This document shows positions 9,568 to 18,095 of a DNA stretch of 64,000 nucleotides, piece after piece; position 1 is the first letter of the stretch; the number at the start of each line of letters is the position of its first letter. Source of the DNA: Thermoplasmata archaeon (lineage in GTDB: Archaea > Thermoplasmatota > Thermoplasmata > Thermoplasmatales > Thermoplasmataceae); assembly GCA_021797355.1 (NCBI GenBank), contig JAJZZX010000006.1:56178-120177 (forward strand), written 5' to 3'. Below the pieces are notes generated by a model that was not told the DNA's origin, searched no databases, and worked only from the letters and a program-made list of their open reading frames with translations. Both the position numbers and the translations under genes were made by a program.

Positions 9568-10533
9568 TTAAGATCTCTGAAGTATTACGTAATGCCTGGT
9601 CAGTGATTTATGAATTCTGTGCTCAATTATTCCAATGGTAACAAAGAAATTTTCACATCCCTCAAGAAGATCAAGATCAGATACCGCGAGAACGCATCTC
9701 TTTCCACTTGCCAGAATTTCAGAAAACTTCACGATGCTTGCCTTATAAAGCTCCTTCAGCTGCTGCTTGTGCATTGGGGCATTTCTTCCGTACGGCATGT
9801 CTGTTACAATGGAATCCACTTTTTGGCTTATTTCCATGTCCAGAAAATTACCATTGATTATTGTAGCATCCCTTATTCCAAAATACTTCAAATTCAGTTT
9901 TGCCCCAGAAGTCATCTGCAGAGAAAGATCTATCCCTATTGTGCGTTTGCCTAGCAAGCCTGCCTCAAGCAATATTCCTCCTGTTCCGCAGAAAGGATCA
10001 AGCAAAACACCTAATGGAGGGGTGTTTGATACATTAACCATGAATCTGGCGATCTTTGGATGCATGGAAATGGGCGAAAAGAATGGCCTCTTTGGAGATC
10101 TTCGTTGATCAAAAGACTCTTTTGGCATACTGTAAATCTCTCGGGCCAGGTACCACCTGTCCAGGTGGAATGCCCTTAAAACAAAATCCGGATCTCTGAA
10201 GGAAATTCTCCCTTCTCCATGCAGAAGCTTTCCAATTTCTGGTTCAAGTGCAGAATTATGGCATCCAATTGGGTCTCTAACCCTCACATAAAATTTACCT
10301 TCATCAATGGCGTAGCTGGAAAATTGCTGGTAGGAGTCCCCTTCTGATACTACCTCTGATATTCTCTGGATGAATGCGCTTTCCCTCAGTGAGTCGCCGT
10401 ATCCGCTGATGACCGATACTCCATCCCGGTCAAATATAATACCGAATCCCAATGTTTCAGCAAAATTCTGGAGTTCGAATCTGGCTGCAGCCTTGATATC
10501 CTGGCCATACTCCACAACGTAAAGACGATCCAT
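9568..10533 (-). CDS. THUMP-type tRNA guanosine-N2 methyltransferase (Trm-G10/Trm11-like)
   Basis: A 321-residue SAM-dependent enzyme. The C-terminal half has the Rossmann methyltransferase motif LLDPFCGTGGILLEAGLLG and the catalytic TDMPYGR (a D-x-P-Y variant of DPPY). The N-terminal half is the size expected for a THUMP RNA-binding region. Family members dimethylate G10 in archaeal tRNAs. The gene follows rpoL by 16 bases and is probably co-transcribed. Assignment to G10 rather than G6 or another site rests on overall similarity only. Confidence 0.85.
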   Translation of the reverse strand: MDRLYVVEYGQDIKAAARFELQNFAETLGFGIIFDRDGVSVISGYGDSLRESAFIQRISEVVSEGDSYQQFSSYAIDEGKFYVRVRDPIGCHNSALEPEIGKLLHGEGRISFRDPDFVLRAFHLDRWYLAREIYSMPKESFDQRRSPKRPFFSPISMHPKIARFMVNVSNTPPLGVLLDPFCGTGGILLEAGLLGKRTIGIDLSLQMTSGAKLNLKYFGIRDATIINGNFLDMEISQKVDSIVTDMPYGRNAPMHKQQLKELYKASIVKFSEILASGKRCVLAVSDLDLLEGCENFFVTIGIIEHRIHKSLTRHYVILQRS

Positions 10534-10549
10534 TTGCGGGCCTGGCTGA

Positions 10550-10849
10550 TCAGCTTGATTCTTTTAGTCTTTTGATTTCCTTAGTGATGTCGGCATCAAG
10601 ATTTTCATAGATCTTGCTGAGCCTCTTTATCGATCTCTTAACAGCTGCCTGTGGTTTGCCAGTTTTCACCTTTACGAATATTTTTGGAGTATCAATAACT
10701 GGGTGCTTTATGAAGTACCTGGCCTCCTCGACTTGGTCGTCTCTCAATATCTCATCTATTAGAGGCCTAAGTATGGTGTTGTCGTAATTCAGCATTTCAA
10801 GGGTTATTGAGTCCTTTTCCTTGGAAATGACTCTTAGGGACGAATCCAT
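10550..10849 (-). CDS. rpoL: DNA-directed RNA polymerase subunit L (Rpb11-like)
   Basis: The 99-residue assembly subunit that pairs with RpoD. The fold-defining segment runs from TILRPLIDEILRDDQVEEARYFIKHPVID to PKIFVKVKTG, then a C-terminal helix. Asn-Tyr-Asp-Asn takes the place of the usual DHTLGN, so it is divergent at the N-terminal loop. Leaderless: the TATA box is about 25 bases upstream of the ATG. Confidence 0.88.
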   Translation of the reverse strand: MDSSLRVISKEKDSITLEMLNYDNTILRPLIDEILRDDQVEEARYFIKHPVIDTPKIFVKVKTGKPQAAVKRSIKRLSKIYENLDADITKEIKRLKESS

Positions 10850-10870
10850 GTGGCGCTATTGGTAGCCGCT

Positions 10871-10880
10871 ATATATTTTT
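10871..10880 (-). promoter_or_regulatory. TATA box of rpoL
   Basis: Minus strand AAAAATATAT, about 25 bases before the ATG at 10849. Confidence 0.6.
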
Positions 10881-11065
10881 TCACAGTGAAATCTAAAACA
10901 CTGGTTGGACAATCTCGGTTGGAACCCACTAGCAATAAACTGCTGTCCACAGGGGTAGAGGCTGGCGAGTATTACCAGCGTAGTTTAAGATACAGTTGGC
11001 CAGTCAGAATCATTCTCATCGCACGAAAAAATACTAATAAGTAGTTACGATGAAAGCCTGATATA
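10881..11065. other. Intergenic region without recognised gene
   Basis: About 185 bases between rpoL and the SQR microgene. It has a repeated GGTTGG (10904 and 10917 areas), a small CTGG/CCAG hairpin near 10961-10979 and a weak AT-rich promoter (TACTAATAA, near 11032) for the downstream microgene. No tRNA fold, no C/D pair at a usable spacing and no supported reading frame were found. Confidence 0.4.
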
Positions 11066-11206
11066 ATGTCAATGGAAAAACCGTATCTTCTTATGCCTCT
11101 GGAATCATCTGAACTAAGAAATGATGATGCCACTTCGGCGGCTTTTTCCCTGGCATTTGGAACATCTATTGTACAGACTGGGTGTGATATTTATGGTAGT
11201 TCTTAG
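11066..11206 (+). CDS. Possible 46-residue microprotein upstream of SQR-like gene
   Basis: Reads MSMEKPYLLMPLESSELRND, then a hydrophobic middle ending TGCDIYGSS. The start sits about 28 bases after an AT-rich TATA-like stretch, as expected for a leaderless gene. The frame overlaps the SQR-like ATG by 14 bases, so it could couple translation to the flavoprotein, which has no obvious ribosome binding site of its own. It holds a single Cys, whereas the downstream flavoprotein has none. No family was recognised. It could be only an untranslated leader. Confidence 0.4.
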   Translation: MSMEKPYLLMPLESSELRNDDATSAAFSLAFGTSIVQTGCDIYGSS

Positions 11207-12335
11207 AAAGGTTGTTATAGTTGGTGACGGGGCGGCTGGAATTATTGCTGCCAATAAGCTCAGATTCCATACCAGCGAGAAGGAATTGGATATAGTGGTT
11301 ATAGGCAACACTCCAAGGCATTTCTACAAGCCGGACGGTGTGCTCATCCCCTTTGGATACAAGAATTACAGGAAGAGCGTCAAGCCCGTAAATTTTCTGC
11401 TCAATTACAGTATAACCTACATGAAGGACGAGGTAATCCGGATTAATCCTGACGAGAATATATTATTCCTTAAGTCAGGCAAGAGCGTGATCGCTGATTA
11501 CATAATCCTGGCAACTGGTGACCGCTATACCCCTGAAGAAATACCTGGTTACGATGGAGAGGCGAAGCATTTCTTTGATTTGCAGAACGCCATGGAACTC
11601 AGAGAATACATGAAGACCTTCCAGGGAGGACAGGTGTTTATCGGAAGTTCAAGCGAGATTATGCAGTACCCAGAGTCCCTTTACGAGTTTGCATTTCTGC
11701 TGGATTCGTACCTAAGCCAGAATAACCTCAGGGACAAGACCTCAATAAATCTGACAGTCCCACAGACAGATCTTTCTCCAGAGCCTAACACGTCAAGCAC
11801 CCTGGAAAAAATGCTCAAGGAGAGGGGTATAGAATATCACGGTGGAGTGGTCATCCAGTCGGTAAATCCCAAAAACAAGGAAGTAACTGACAAGAAAGGC
11901 CAGACCTATAAATACTCACTTCTTGTGCTTACGCCTCCGCACCATGGCCAGGAATTCATAAAGAATTCAGGAATAGCCGATGAAAACGGTTACGCCATCG
12001 TTGAACCGAATACTCTTACGGTAAAGGGAAACAAAACTCTTTTCGCCATAGGTGATGCCAACAACCTTACCAAGTCAAAATCTGCCACAACAGCACATGC
12101 CCAGGCGTCCTTTGTTGCGTCAGCCATTGTTTCAGAGATAGTTGGGGGATTGCGTGAAGATAAGCTTACATCTAAATTGCCTGAATTCAGTCTGACTGGA
12201 TACAACAGCGGATTCTCATTTTTCGATCTGCCTGGCAAAGTATCAAGGGATGTAAATCCCAACAAGGGTGATTTCATGCTGAGGTGGACTTCTGCTGACA
12301 CTTACTTTTCCACGATACTCAGAGGGATGGTGTGA
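11193..12335 (+). CDS. SQR-like FAD/NAD(P)-binding oxidoreductase without cysteines
   Basis: A 380-residue flavoprotein of the sulfide:quinone reductase/type II NADH dehydrogenase superfamily. MVVLRKVVIVGDGAAGIIAANKL is the FAD-binding dinucleotide fold, with VIADYIILATGD and the FAD-anchoring TLFAIGDANNL further on. The ATG at 11193 is chosen because the fold begins there; 11121 would add 24 residues inside the leader region. Classical SQRs use a redox Cys pair. Here the expected first site reads IGSSSEIMQYPESLYEF and the whole protein contains no Cys. DUF1641 follows by three bases, the usual SQR partner. Electron donor unknown. Confidence 0.82.
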   Translation: MVVLRKVVIVGDGAAGIIAANKLRFHTSEKELDIVVIGNTPRHFYKPDGVLIPFGYKNYRKSVKPVNFLLNYSITYMKDEVIRINPDENILFLKSGKSVIADYIILATGDRYTPEEIPGYDGEAKHFFDLQNAMELREYMKTFQGGQVFIGSSSEIMQYPESLYEFAFLLDSYLSQNNLRDKTSINLTVPQTDLSPEPNTSSTLEKMLKERGIEYHGGVVIQSVNPKNKEVTDKKGQTYKYSLLVLTPPHHGQEFIKNSGIADENGYAIVEPNTLTVKGNKTLFAIGDANNLTKSKSATTAHAQASFVASAIVSEIVGGLREDKLTSKLPEFSLTGYNSGFSFFDLPGKVSRDVNPNKGDFMLRWTSADTYFSTILRGMV

Positions 12336-12338
12336 ACA

Positions 12339-12836
12339 ATGACTGAAACTGAAGAAGAGATGAAAAAGACTGATGAGGAGAATGAAGATGATATTGAGCC
12401 CCTTCTCCGGGGACTTCTGGAGAACAGGCATGCTTTTGAAAGCATGATGAATTTGATGACCAAGCTTAACAAATCAGGGCTTCTCACGGCAATGGAGAAC
12501 ATATCGGCAGATTACCTGCCAAGTGATATTGAGTTCCTCTCCGAGTTCTTGACGTCAAAGGATTTCCTTTACTCCTTCGTCAAAACGATGAACGTTGTGT
12601 CAGCAATAGCTCACTCCATGGCAAGCGAAAAGGCATCTGACGCCATAAAATCAATAATGTATAACAGTGATGCCATATGGGAGGGCATGGTTGCAGGTGC
12701 TAAGAATCCCGAGGCAGTGTCTCTGCTAAGGTTCTATGCAATGATACGTGATCCTGATACTGCTGCAGGCTTAACCGCTGTACTTAACGCGCTGAAGGCT
12801 ATTGGAATAGCCCTCCGGAAAGTACCAGACGAGTGA
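12339..12836 (+). CDS. DUF1641 domain protein
   Basis: 165 residues, mostly helical, acidic at the N terminus (EEEMKKTDEENEDDIEP) and with the DUF1641 core around LLRGLLENRHAFESMM to MRDPDTAAGLTAVLNALKAIG. DUF1641 proteins accompany SQR-like and formate-dehydrogenase genes and are thought to be accessory or membrane-attachment factors; no enzymatic motif is visible. Three bases after the flavoprotein stop, so one transcript. Confidence 0.75.
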   Translation: MTETEEEMKKTDEENEDDIEPLLRGLLENRHAFESMMNLMTKLNKSGLLTAMENISADYLPSDIEFLSEFLTSKDFLYSFVKTMNVVSAIAHSMASEKASDAIKSIMYNSDAIWEGMVAGAKNPEAVSLLRFYAMIRDPDTAAGLTAVLNALKAIGIALRKVPDE

Positions 12837-12895
12837 ATTTTCGCATCCTCAACAACTAAATTTATATTACCATAAATAATTAATTAATTGGTCTT

Positions 12896-13870
12896 ATGGA
12901 TTCCAAGTTCAACAGGGTTGCCCTCATCAGCAATGCCAATCTTCGTCCTAAATTCAGCAGAAAGGAGTTGGGACTGGCAGGATTTCCAAGGCTTACTCTT
13001 CTTTCAAGAAGCAAAGGCAAGTGGTACATTTCTGAACGCATTGGGGGGGAAGTTACAGACAACCTCCTTGGGTGGCTCCAGAGGCAGTGGAATGAAAGAG
13101 GAATTGAGGAGGTTGTCATTGAAAATGGAATGATGAGGAATTCAGTTCATGATTTCAATGCTAAGTTCATGGATAGGATCTATGCCATACCTGGTGCAAG
13201 AGTTACCCCCGTCCATATATGGACCGGCGAACGGGTCTATTTTGCAATTGAGTTTTGTGAAAGTGCAGTGCAACCTGTCAGCGATGCAATCCTTGAATAC
13301 ATGAATGCGGAGACTGGCTTTATAAAATCTCTAGAATTCATGGGCGAGTATAATGGGAAAATTCCCTTCATCCTCGACAGGTATTTCGCGCTTGGAGGGG
13401 GAATGGAGCGTTTTAAGGTTCTGAAGACAAGGTGGATAATGACTGATCAGGAAGCTAAGAATGAGGTTCAGGGCATTTTTTCAAACTCAGGCAATTTCTA
13501 CCCAAAATGCTATGAAGATTCCACCACATCTCGCCTCCTGTTTTCAGGCAGCGAAAATAGTTTTAAGGGAGATGCCTCTTACACACCAGTCTGCCCAGAT
13601 GGATGCTGTGGAGAACTTGAGGTAAATTCAGAATTTTTCACTTCATTTTACCACAATATAATACTTTCCCAGGTTGGCCCGCTGTTTTATCACGCCGTTT
13701 CTGAAAAGGGTTCCGTCACCAACTCCTTCATTCTTCCCGAAGAAATGTTGTCAGTGCTCATTGACCATCTAAAAGCTCATTTCGATTCAGAGTCGAGAAG
13801 GCATCACTTTAATTTCATCCTTTCTGTTGAGAATATTAAGGACACCCTCATGACACCGTCCCCTGATTGA
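12896..13870 (+). CDS. Unrecognised 324-residue soluble protein
   Basis: No family was recognised. The protein is soluble with mixed alpha and beta character and no membrane segment. A region at about 45-140 reads like an alpha/beta nuclease-type fold (IEEVVIENGMMRN, RVTPVHIWTGERVYFAIEF). A Cys cluster CPDGCC lies near residue 238. A TATA-like stretch TTTATATTA lies about 31 bases upstream and there is no ribosome binding site, so it is near-leaderless and monocistronic. It sits between the SQR pair and osmC without overlap. It may be a lineage-specific regulator, but nothing visible proves this. Confidence 0.7.
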   Translation: MDSKFNRVALISNANLRPKFSRKELGLAGFPRLTLLSRSKGKWYISERIGGEVTDNLLGWLQRQWNERGIEEVVIENGMMRNSVHDFNAKFMDRIYAIPGARVTPVHIWTGERVYFAIEFCESAVQPVSDAILEYMNAETGFIKSLEFMGEYNGKIPFILDRYFALGGGMERFKVLKTRWIMTDQEAKNEVQGIFSNSGNFYPKCYEDSTTSRLLFSGSENSFKGDASYTPVCPDGCCGELEVNSEFFTSFYHNIILSQVGPLFYHAVSEKGSVTNSFILPEEMLSVLIDHLKAHFDSESRRHHFNFILSVENIKDTLMTPSPD

Positions 13871-13932
13871 GCAGGGATTGATAAATTGTTTATTCCGTTA
13901 CCCACCGCGTGATGTTCTCATCGGAAAAGGAT

Positions 13933-13940
13933 AAATATAA
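13933..13940 (+). promoter_or_regulatory. TATA box of osmC-like gene
   Basis: AAATATAA centred about 23 bases before the ATG at 13959, giving a leaderless message. Confidence 0.5.
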
Positions 13941-13958
13941 TGCGAATCTAGCCCCACT

Positions 13959-14414
13959 ATGCAGGTGTCTTTCAAGTTCGATGAGACAAAAGGGTTTGTA
14001 ACAGATACTCCCGGTAAGAATCCAATACTTTTGAAGAATTCCCTTTCCAACCGCACGGAAAACTTTGCACCCACGGAATTGCTTCTTCTGGCAATGGGAG
14101 GATGCACATCAGACGATGTCCTATCGATCCTGAAAAAGATGAGGGCAGACTTTGAAGCCTTTAGGTGCGAAATTACTGCAGAACGCAACGAGGAACATCC
14201 ACGCACGATAAAAAAGGCAGTCATTCACTATATATTTACCGGGAGCATTGATCCTGACAAGGCAAGAAAGGCAATAATTCTGTCGCTGACCAAGTACTGC
14301 AGTGTTTCCATACTGGCAAGGCGTGGAGGAGCAGACGTTTTTTACTCCCTGACAATAGATGGAAATAGGATTGATTATGAGGTAGATCCAGAGGCAGTCG
14401 CGGAAACTGCATGA
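13959..14414 (+). CDS. OsmC/Ohr family peroxidase-like protein
   Basis: 151 residues of the OsmC fold, thiol peroxidases acting on organic hydroperoxides. Both family cysteines are present: GGCTSDDVLSIL in the central helix and TKYCSVSILARRG in the last third. The short length and TSDD motif fit the archaeal OsmC-like group rather than Ohr. Convergent with threonine synthase, leaving only three bases between the stops. Confidence 0.85.
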   Translation: MQVSFKFDETKGFVTDTPGKNPILLKNSLSNRTENFAPTELLLLAMGGCTSDDVLSILKKMRADFEAFRCEITAERNEEHPRTIKKAVIHYIFTGSIDPDKARKAIILSLTKYCSVSILARRGGADVFYSLTIDGNRIDYEVDPEAVAETA

Positions 14415-14417
14415 ATT

Positions 14418-15449
14418 TTATTGTGTCTTCAGGCCATTTCCTGTCATAACCATCAGGGAATCTCCCGATGGATTAATCTTCTTATGGGCCGCATAGACTG
14501 TAGCGGAACTAAACTCAGCGTAGATGCCTGATAACGCCAGATCGCTCCTTGCCGCCAAAATCTCGCTATCTGATACAGTAACGCATTTGCCACCTATTTC
14601 CCTCATCTTTTCAACGATCAATTCCAGCAGGGGAGGCTTCCTGGAGACCAGCGCATCCGCAATTGAAGAAAGCCCGTTATTGGGATCGTAATGTACGCCG
14701 TTCAGTGCAGAGCACACTGGTGATACTGCCTCAGCCTGGACCCCGATAATTCTCGGATATTTGTCTATTTCACCGGATTCTACAAGGTGATCGAATCCTG
14801 AGACCAACCCCAGTAAAAGTGTGCCTGCAGACACAGGAACAATTATATTTTCCGGGATTTTTCCGTTGAATTGCTCGAATATCTCATAGGATATCTCCCT
14901 CATGCCGTCCCTGAATTCTGGATTCAGTACATGGCTGGCAAAGTATCCTTGGTGGCGCTCAGTGGCAGTTGTCACATCCTCCCTGGTGCCGTTTACTGTG
15001 ATTATATTTGCACCGTATGCCCTTGTCTGGTTTATCTTTGACGGCATTGTTGCTGAAGGTACGAATATGTTTACCTTGAACCCCGCATTTATGCCATAAG
15101 CTGCCATTGAGGCGCCGGCATTTCCCGAGGAATCTTCGTTTATCTCGCTACCCGGTTTTAAATTTTCAAGCAGTGACGATACCAGGACCTTGCTACCCCG
15201 ATCTTTATAGGAAAATGTCGGGGAGAAATATTCCAGCTTAAAACTCAGATGTCCTTTTCTTACTATGGGTGTTGATACCTCTCCCAATGAGATGACATGT
15301 TCCAAATAGGGATAATGTACCCTGAAATCGCCACTTCTGTATCTGAAGTTTATCTTGGGCACAAATATGCCGCCACAGTCGCATCTGGGTTTTCCGTTGA
15401 ATGATTTTCTTTCCCGACCGCATGAACTGCAGAATGATCTCAATAACAT
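14418..15449 (-). CDS. thrC: Threonine synthase
   Basis: PLP enzyme converting O-phosphohomoserine to threonine. 343 residues. It starts with a zinc-ribbon-like CSSCGRE and CDCGG (Cys7, 10, 23, 25) seen in archaeal and plant-type enzymes. The PLP lysine is Lys82 in FSYKDRGSK, and INEDSSGNAGASMAAYG and VPVSAGTLLLG bind the cofactor phosphate. It is shorter than the bacterial form, as in other archaea. Related fold-type II enzymes such as cysteate synthase cannot be fully excluded. It stands alone, away from other threonine genes. Confidence 0.87.
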   Translation of the reverse strand: MLLRSFCSSCGRERKSFNGKPRCDCGGIFVPKINFRYRSGDFRVHYPYLEHVISLGEVSTPIVRKGHLSFKLEYFSPTFSYKDRGSKVLVSSLLENLKPGSEINEDSSGNAGASMAAYGINAGFKVNIFVPSATMPSKINQTRAYGANIITVNGTREDVTTATERHQGYFASHVLNPEFRDGMREISYEIFEQFNGKIPENIIVPVSAGTLLLGLVSGFDHLVESGEIDKYPRIIGVQAEAVSPVCSALNGVHYDPNNGLSSIADALVSRKPPLLELIVEKMREIGGKCVTVSDSEILAARSDLALSGIYAEFSSATVYAAHKKINPSGDSLMVMTGNGLKTQ

Positions 15450-15493
15450 TAGGTCATGGATAAGTAAAATGAGATATAAAAAGAGAATAAAGA

Positions 15494-17698
15494 TCAGAGA
15501 GAAGCATAATATGCTTCATCATAGGGTTCCGGCTTAAGCCCTTTCCTTTCCCTGATTTTTGCAACAACCTCCTTCTGAAGTTCTGGCGGAACCCTCTGGT
15601 ATCCGTAGTTCTCTGAGCTCCATAGAACCTTGCCGCCGGTTGCGCTTCTAATGGCAGAGGCAAAACCGAACATTCCAGCCACGGGGACCTTGGCCACAAT
15701 GACCATGTCGTCTCCTTCCTGGTTCATTTCCTCCACAACTCCGCGCCTCTGCTGGATTTCATTGGTAACGGAACCCATAACTTCGGCAGGTACATTGATG
15801 AATACCTTCTGTATGGGCTCCAAAAGCACGCGTTTTGCCTGTGTCATAGCGCCATAGATAGAGTTCCTGCCAGCAGGGATGACCTGTGCTGGGCCACGGT
15901 GAATACTGTCTTCATGAAGTTTTGCATCCACAAGCCTGGCCTTTATCCCGTAGACCTTTTCAGCAGCAAGAGGTCCCTTGTCCATTACTTCTGTGAATGA
16001 CTCTATTAGGAGTTCCATGGTCTCGTCAAGGTACTGAATTCCCTTGGTTACGTCCACGAGTATGTTGTTCCCCTCAACTGCTACGAGACCCCTGGCCTCA
16101 TCCCTTGAAAGACCCTGTTTCTCCATTAGGTCTACAAGCGTCTTCTTGTCCTTGAACTTTGAACCCTGAGGGATTGTTCCATCCTTTATCATGTCAATGA
16201 TGCCTTCCGGGAGTGGCTCAACTTCAAAGTAGAACCTGTTATGCTTGTTTGGAGATTTGCCCTCAAATGGTCCGCCCTTGTGATCAACTGTTTCTCTGTA
16301 AACCACAAGAGGATCTGAAGTAGTCACATCAACTTTGTAATCATTCTTTATCCTGTAAAGTGTAACTTCAAGATGTAATTCGCCCATTCCTGAAATGAGA
16401 TGTTCACCTGTTTCCTGGTTAATATCAACCTGGATTGAGGGATCGGCCTTAGAAACGCTTCTGAGGACGTCTATAAGCTTCGGAAGGTCAGCAGTATGCT
16501 TAGCCTCTATTGCCAGTGTCACAACTGGATCAGTGTAATGCACCATTGGCTCGAATGGGTCCATGTTGGGCAGGGAAGATACCGTAGAACCAGCTATGGC
16601 AGCCTTGAGACCAACAACAGCTGCAATGTTTCCTGCAGCTATTTCGTCAACTGATATTCTGTCAGGCCCTACCATCATGGAAAGCAGCTGGACCTTGTAT
16701 TTGTTGGACCCCATTCCTGAGATATAGAGTTCACTGCCCTTCCTTATTGTGCCACTGAACACCCTGCCAACTGCAATTTCACCTGCATGTGGATCGACAA
16801 TTATCTTTGTTATCATCATGCTGACTGGCCCGGTGTGGTCGCACGTCATCATTGCCTTTCCTATTTCTGAGTTTGTGTCGCCCTTCCATATCTGTGGTAT
16901 CCTGTATTTCTGTGCCTCTAGTGGATTTGGAAGGTGCTTTATGACCATGTCAAGTATTATCTCATGAAGCTGAACTTTCTTGGCCAGTTCCTTTTGCTTC
17001 CCATCCCTTACGTACTCAGCAATGTCCTTGAATGACATTTTATATTTCGCCATGGCTGGTACAGAAATTGCCCAGTTATTGTACGCTGATCCAAAAGCTA
17101 CTCTCCCATCCTGCACGTTAACCTGCCAAGCCTGCCGGAATTCCTCTGGAGCATACTTTGAGAGGAGTTTATTAACATCAGTTATGATCTTGAGGAACCG
17201 CTTCTGCATTTCATCTCCGTTAAGTTTGAGCTCATTAATCAGACGGTCTACCTTGTTTATGAACAGAACCGGCTTAACCTTCTCTCTGAGGGCCTGCCTG
17301 ATTACAGTCTCGGTCTGGGGCATAACGCCCTCCACTGAATCGACAACGATTATGGCTCCGTCTACTGCCCGCATTGCCCTAGTCACGTCTCCGCCAAAAT
17401 CCACATGACCTGGTGTGTCGATGAGGTTTATTAGATATTCCTCCCCTCCGTACTTGTGGACCATTGATGCTGTAGCAGCGTTGATTGTAATCCCTCTTGC
17501 CTGCTCCTGCTCATCAAAATCAAGCATCAGCTGTTTGCCTGCTAAATCTTCACTCATCATTCCAGCCCCAGCGATAAGATTGTCGCTGAGCGTTGTCTTT
17601 CCGTGATCAATATGGGCGGCGATACCCATGTTACGAATTCTTTCCGGTCTTTCTATCAGCTTCATTGCCTTGGCAATATTATCTTCCTTTCGGCCCAT
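15494..17698 (-). CDS. fusA: Elongation factor 2
   Basis: 734-residue translocase GTPase. G1 motif AAHIDHGKT, G3 DTPGHVDFG and G4 NKVDR are present. Domain IV carries KLHEDSIHRGPAQVIP with the His that archaea and eukaryotes convert to diphthamide. Full length. It has its own TATA box and a GGTGA ribosome binding site four bases before the ATG, separate from the upstream EF-1A and S10 pair. The order EF-1A, S10, EF-2 differs from the common archaeal S12-S7-EF-2-EF-1A-S10 string. Confidence 0.98.
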   Translation of the reverse strand: MGRKEDNIAKAMKLIERPERIRNMGIAAHIDHGKTTLSDNLIAGAGMMSEDLAGKQLMLDFDEQEQARGITINAATASMVHKYGGEEYLINLIDTPGHVDFGGDVTRAMRAVDGAIIVVDSVEGVMPQTETVIRQALREKVKPVLFINKVDRLINELKLNGDEMQKRFLKIITDVNKLLSKYAPEEFRQAWQVNVQDGRVAFGSAYNNWAISVPAMAKYKMSFKDIAEYVRDGKQKELAKKVQLHEIILDMVIKHLPNPLEAQKYRIPQIWKGDTNSEIGKAMMTCDHTGPVSMMITKIIVDPHAGEIAVGRVFSGTIRKGSELYISGMGSNKYKVQLLSMMVGPDRISVDEIAAGNIAAVVGLKAAIAGSTVSSLPNMDPFEPMVHYTDPVVTLAIEAKHTADLPKLIDVLRSVSKADPSIQVDINQETGEHLISGMGELHLEVTLYRIKNDYKVDVTTSDPLVVYRETVDHKGGPFEGKSPNKHNRFYFEVEPLPEGIIDMIKDGTIPQGSKFKDKKTLVDLMEKQGLSRDEARGLVAVEGNNILVDVTKGIQYLDETMELLIESFTEVMDKGPLAAEKVYGIKARLVDAKLHEDSIHRGPAQVIPAGRNSIYGAMTQAKRVLLEPIQKVFINVPAEVMGSVTNEIQQRRGVVEEMNQEGDDMVIVAKVPVAGMFGFASAIRSATGGKVLWSSENYGYQRVPPELQKEVVAKIRERKGLKPEPYDEAYYASL

Positions 17699-17740
17699 GT
17701 TTCACCAACTTTAATCTTTTACATTTCGGTAATAAGAAAG

Positions 17741-17750
17741 CATTATATAA
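17741..17750 (-). promoter_or_regulatory. TATA box of EF-2
   Basis: Minus strand TTATATAATG; predicted transcription start near 17720, giving a 20-base leader with GGTGA before the ATG at 17698. Confidence 0.6.
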
Positions 17751-17770
17751 CGGTTTTAAAAATACAAAAA

Positions 17771-18085
17771 TTATGACTTTATCTGAATTTCTATCTGAAC
17801 TCCGTCTGGAATTGGAATTCTCATGAGCTGCCTTAGGGTTCTTTCATCGGCATCGACGTCTATAAGCCGCTTATGAATCCTCATTTCCCATCTATCCCAA
17901 GTGGGAGACCCCTCCCCGTCAGGGCTCTTCCTGACAGGTACGACAAGCCTTTTTGTGGGAAGGGGCACTGGCCCATGAACTTCCACACCAGTCCTTGTGG
18001 CTATTCCCTTGATTTCATTGCATACCACATCAACTATCTTGTGCTCAGTTCCACTAAGGGAAATTCTAGCCTTGTAGGACGCCAT
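17771..18085 (-). CDS. rps10: 30S ribosomal protein S10
   Basis: 104-residue S10 with the family motif [19 protein letters not shown] and C-terminal [14 protein letters not shown]. The ATG at 18085 is chosen because GGTGA precedes it by about six bases; a GTG nine bases earlier is less likely. Ten bases downstream of EF-1A and surely co-transcribed with it, the usual archaeal pairing. Confidence 0.96.
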   Translation of the reverse strand: MASYKARISLSGTEHKIVDVVCNEIKGIATRTGVEVHGPVPLPTKRLVVPVRKSPDGEGSPTWDRWEMRIHKRLIDVDADERTLRQLMRIPIPDGVQIEIQIKS

Positions 18086-18095
18086 GGTGCTCACC

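Noticed and set aside
10918..10930. GGTTGGAACCC as a possible tRNA T-loop
   Set aside because: It lacks the TTCRA core of a T-loop and no acceptor, D or anticodon arms can be drawn around it.
10850..11044. Plus-strand frame of 64 codons after rpoL
   Set aside because: Starts on the rpoL start region, uses its TATA box sequence as codons, and has no promoter of its own.
11047..11060. CGATGAAAGCCTGA as a C/D box guide RNA
   Set aside because: The C box is imperfect and the CTGA is far too close to allow a guide region.
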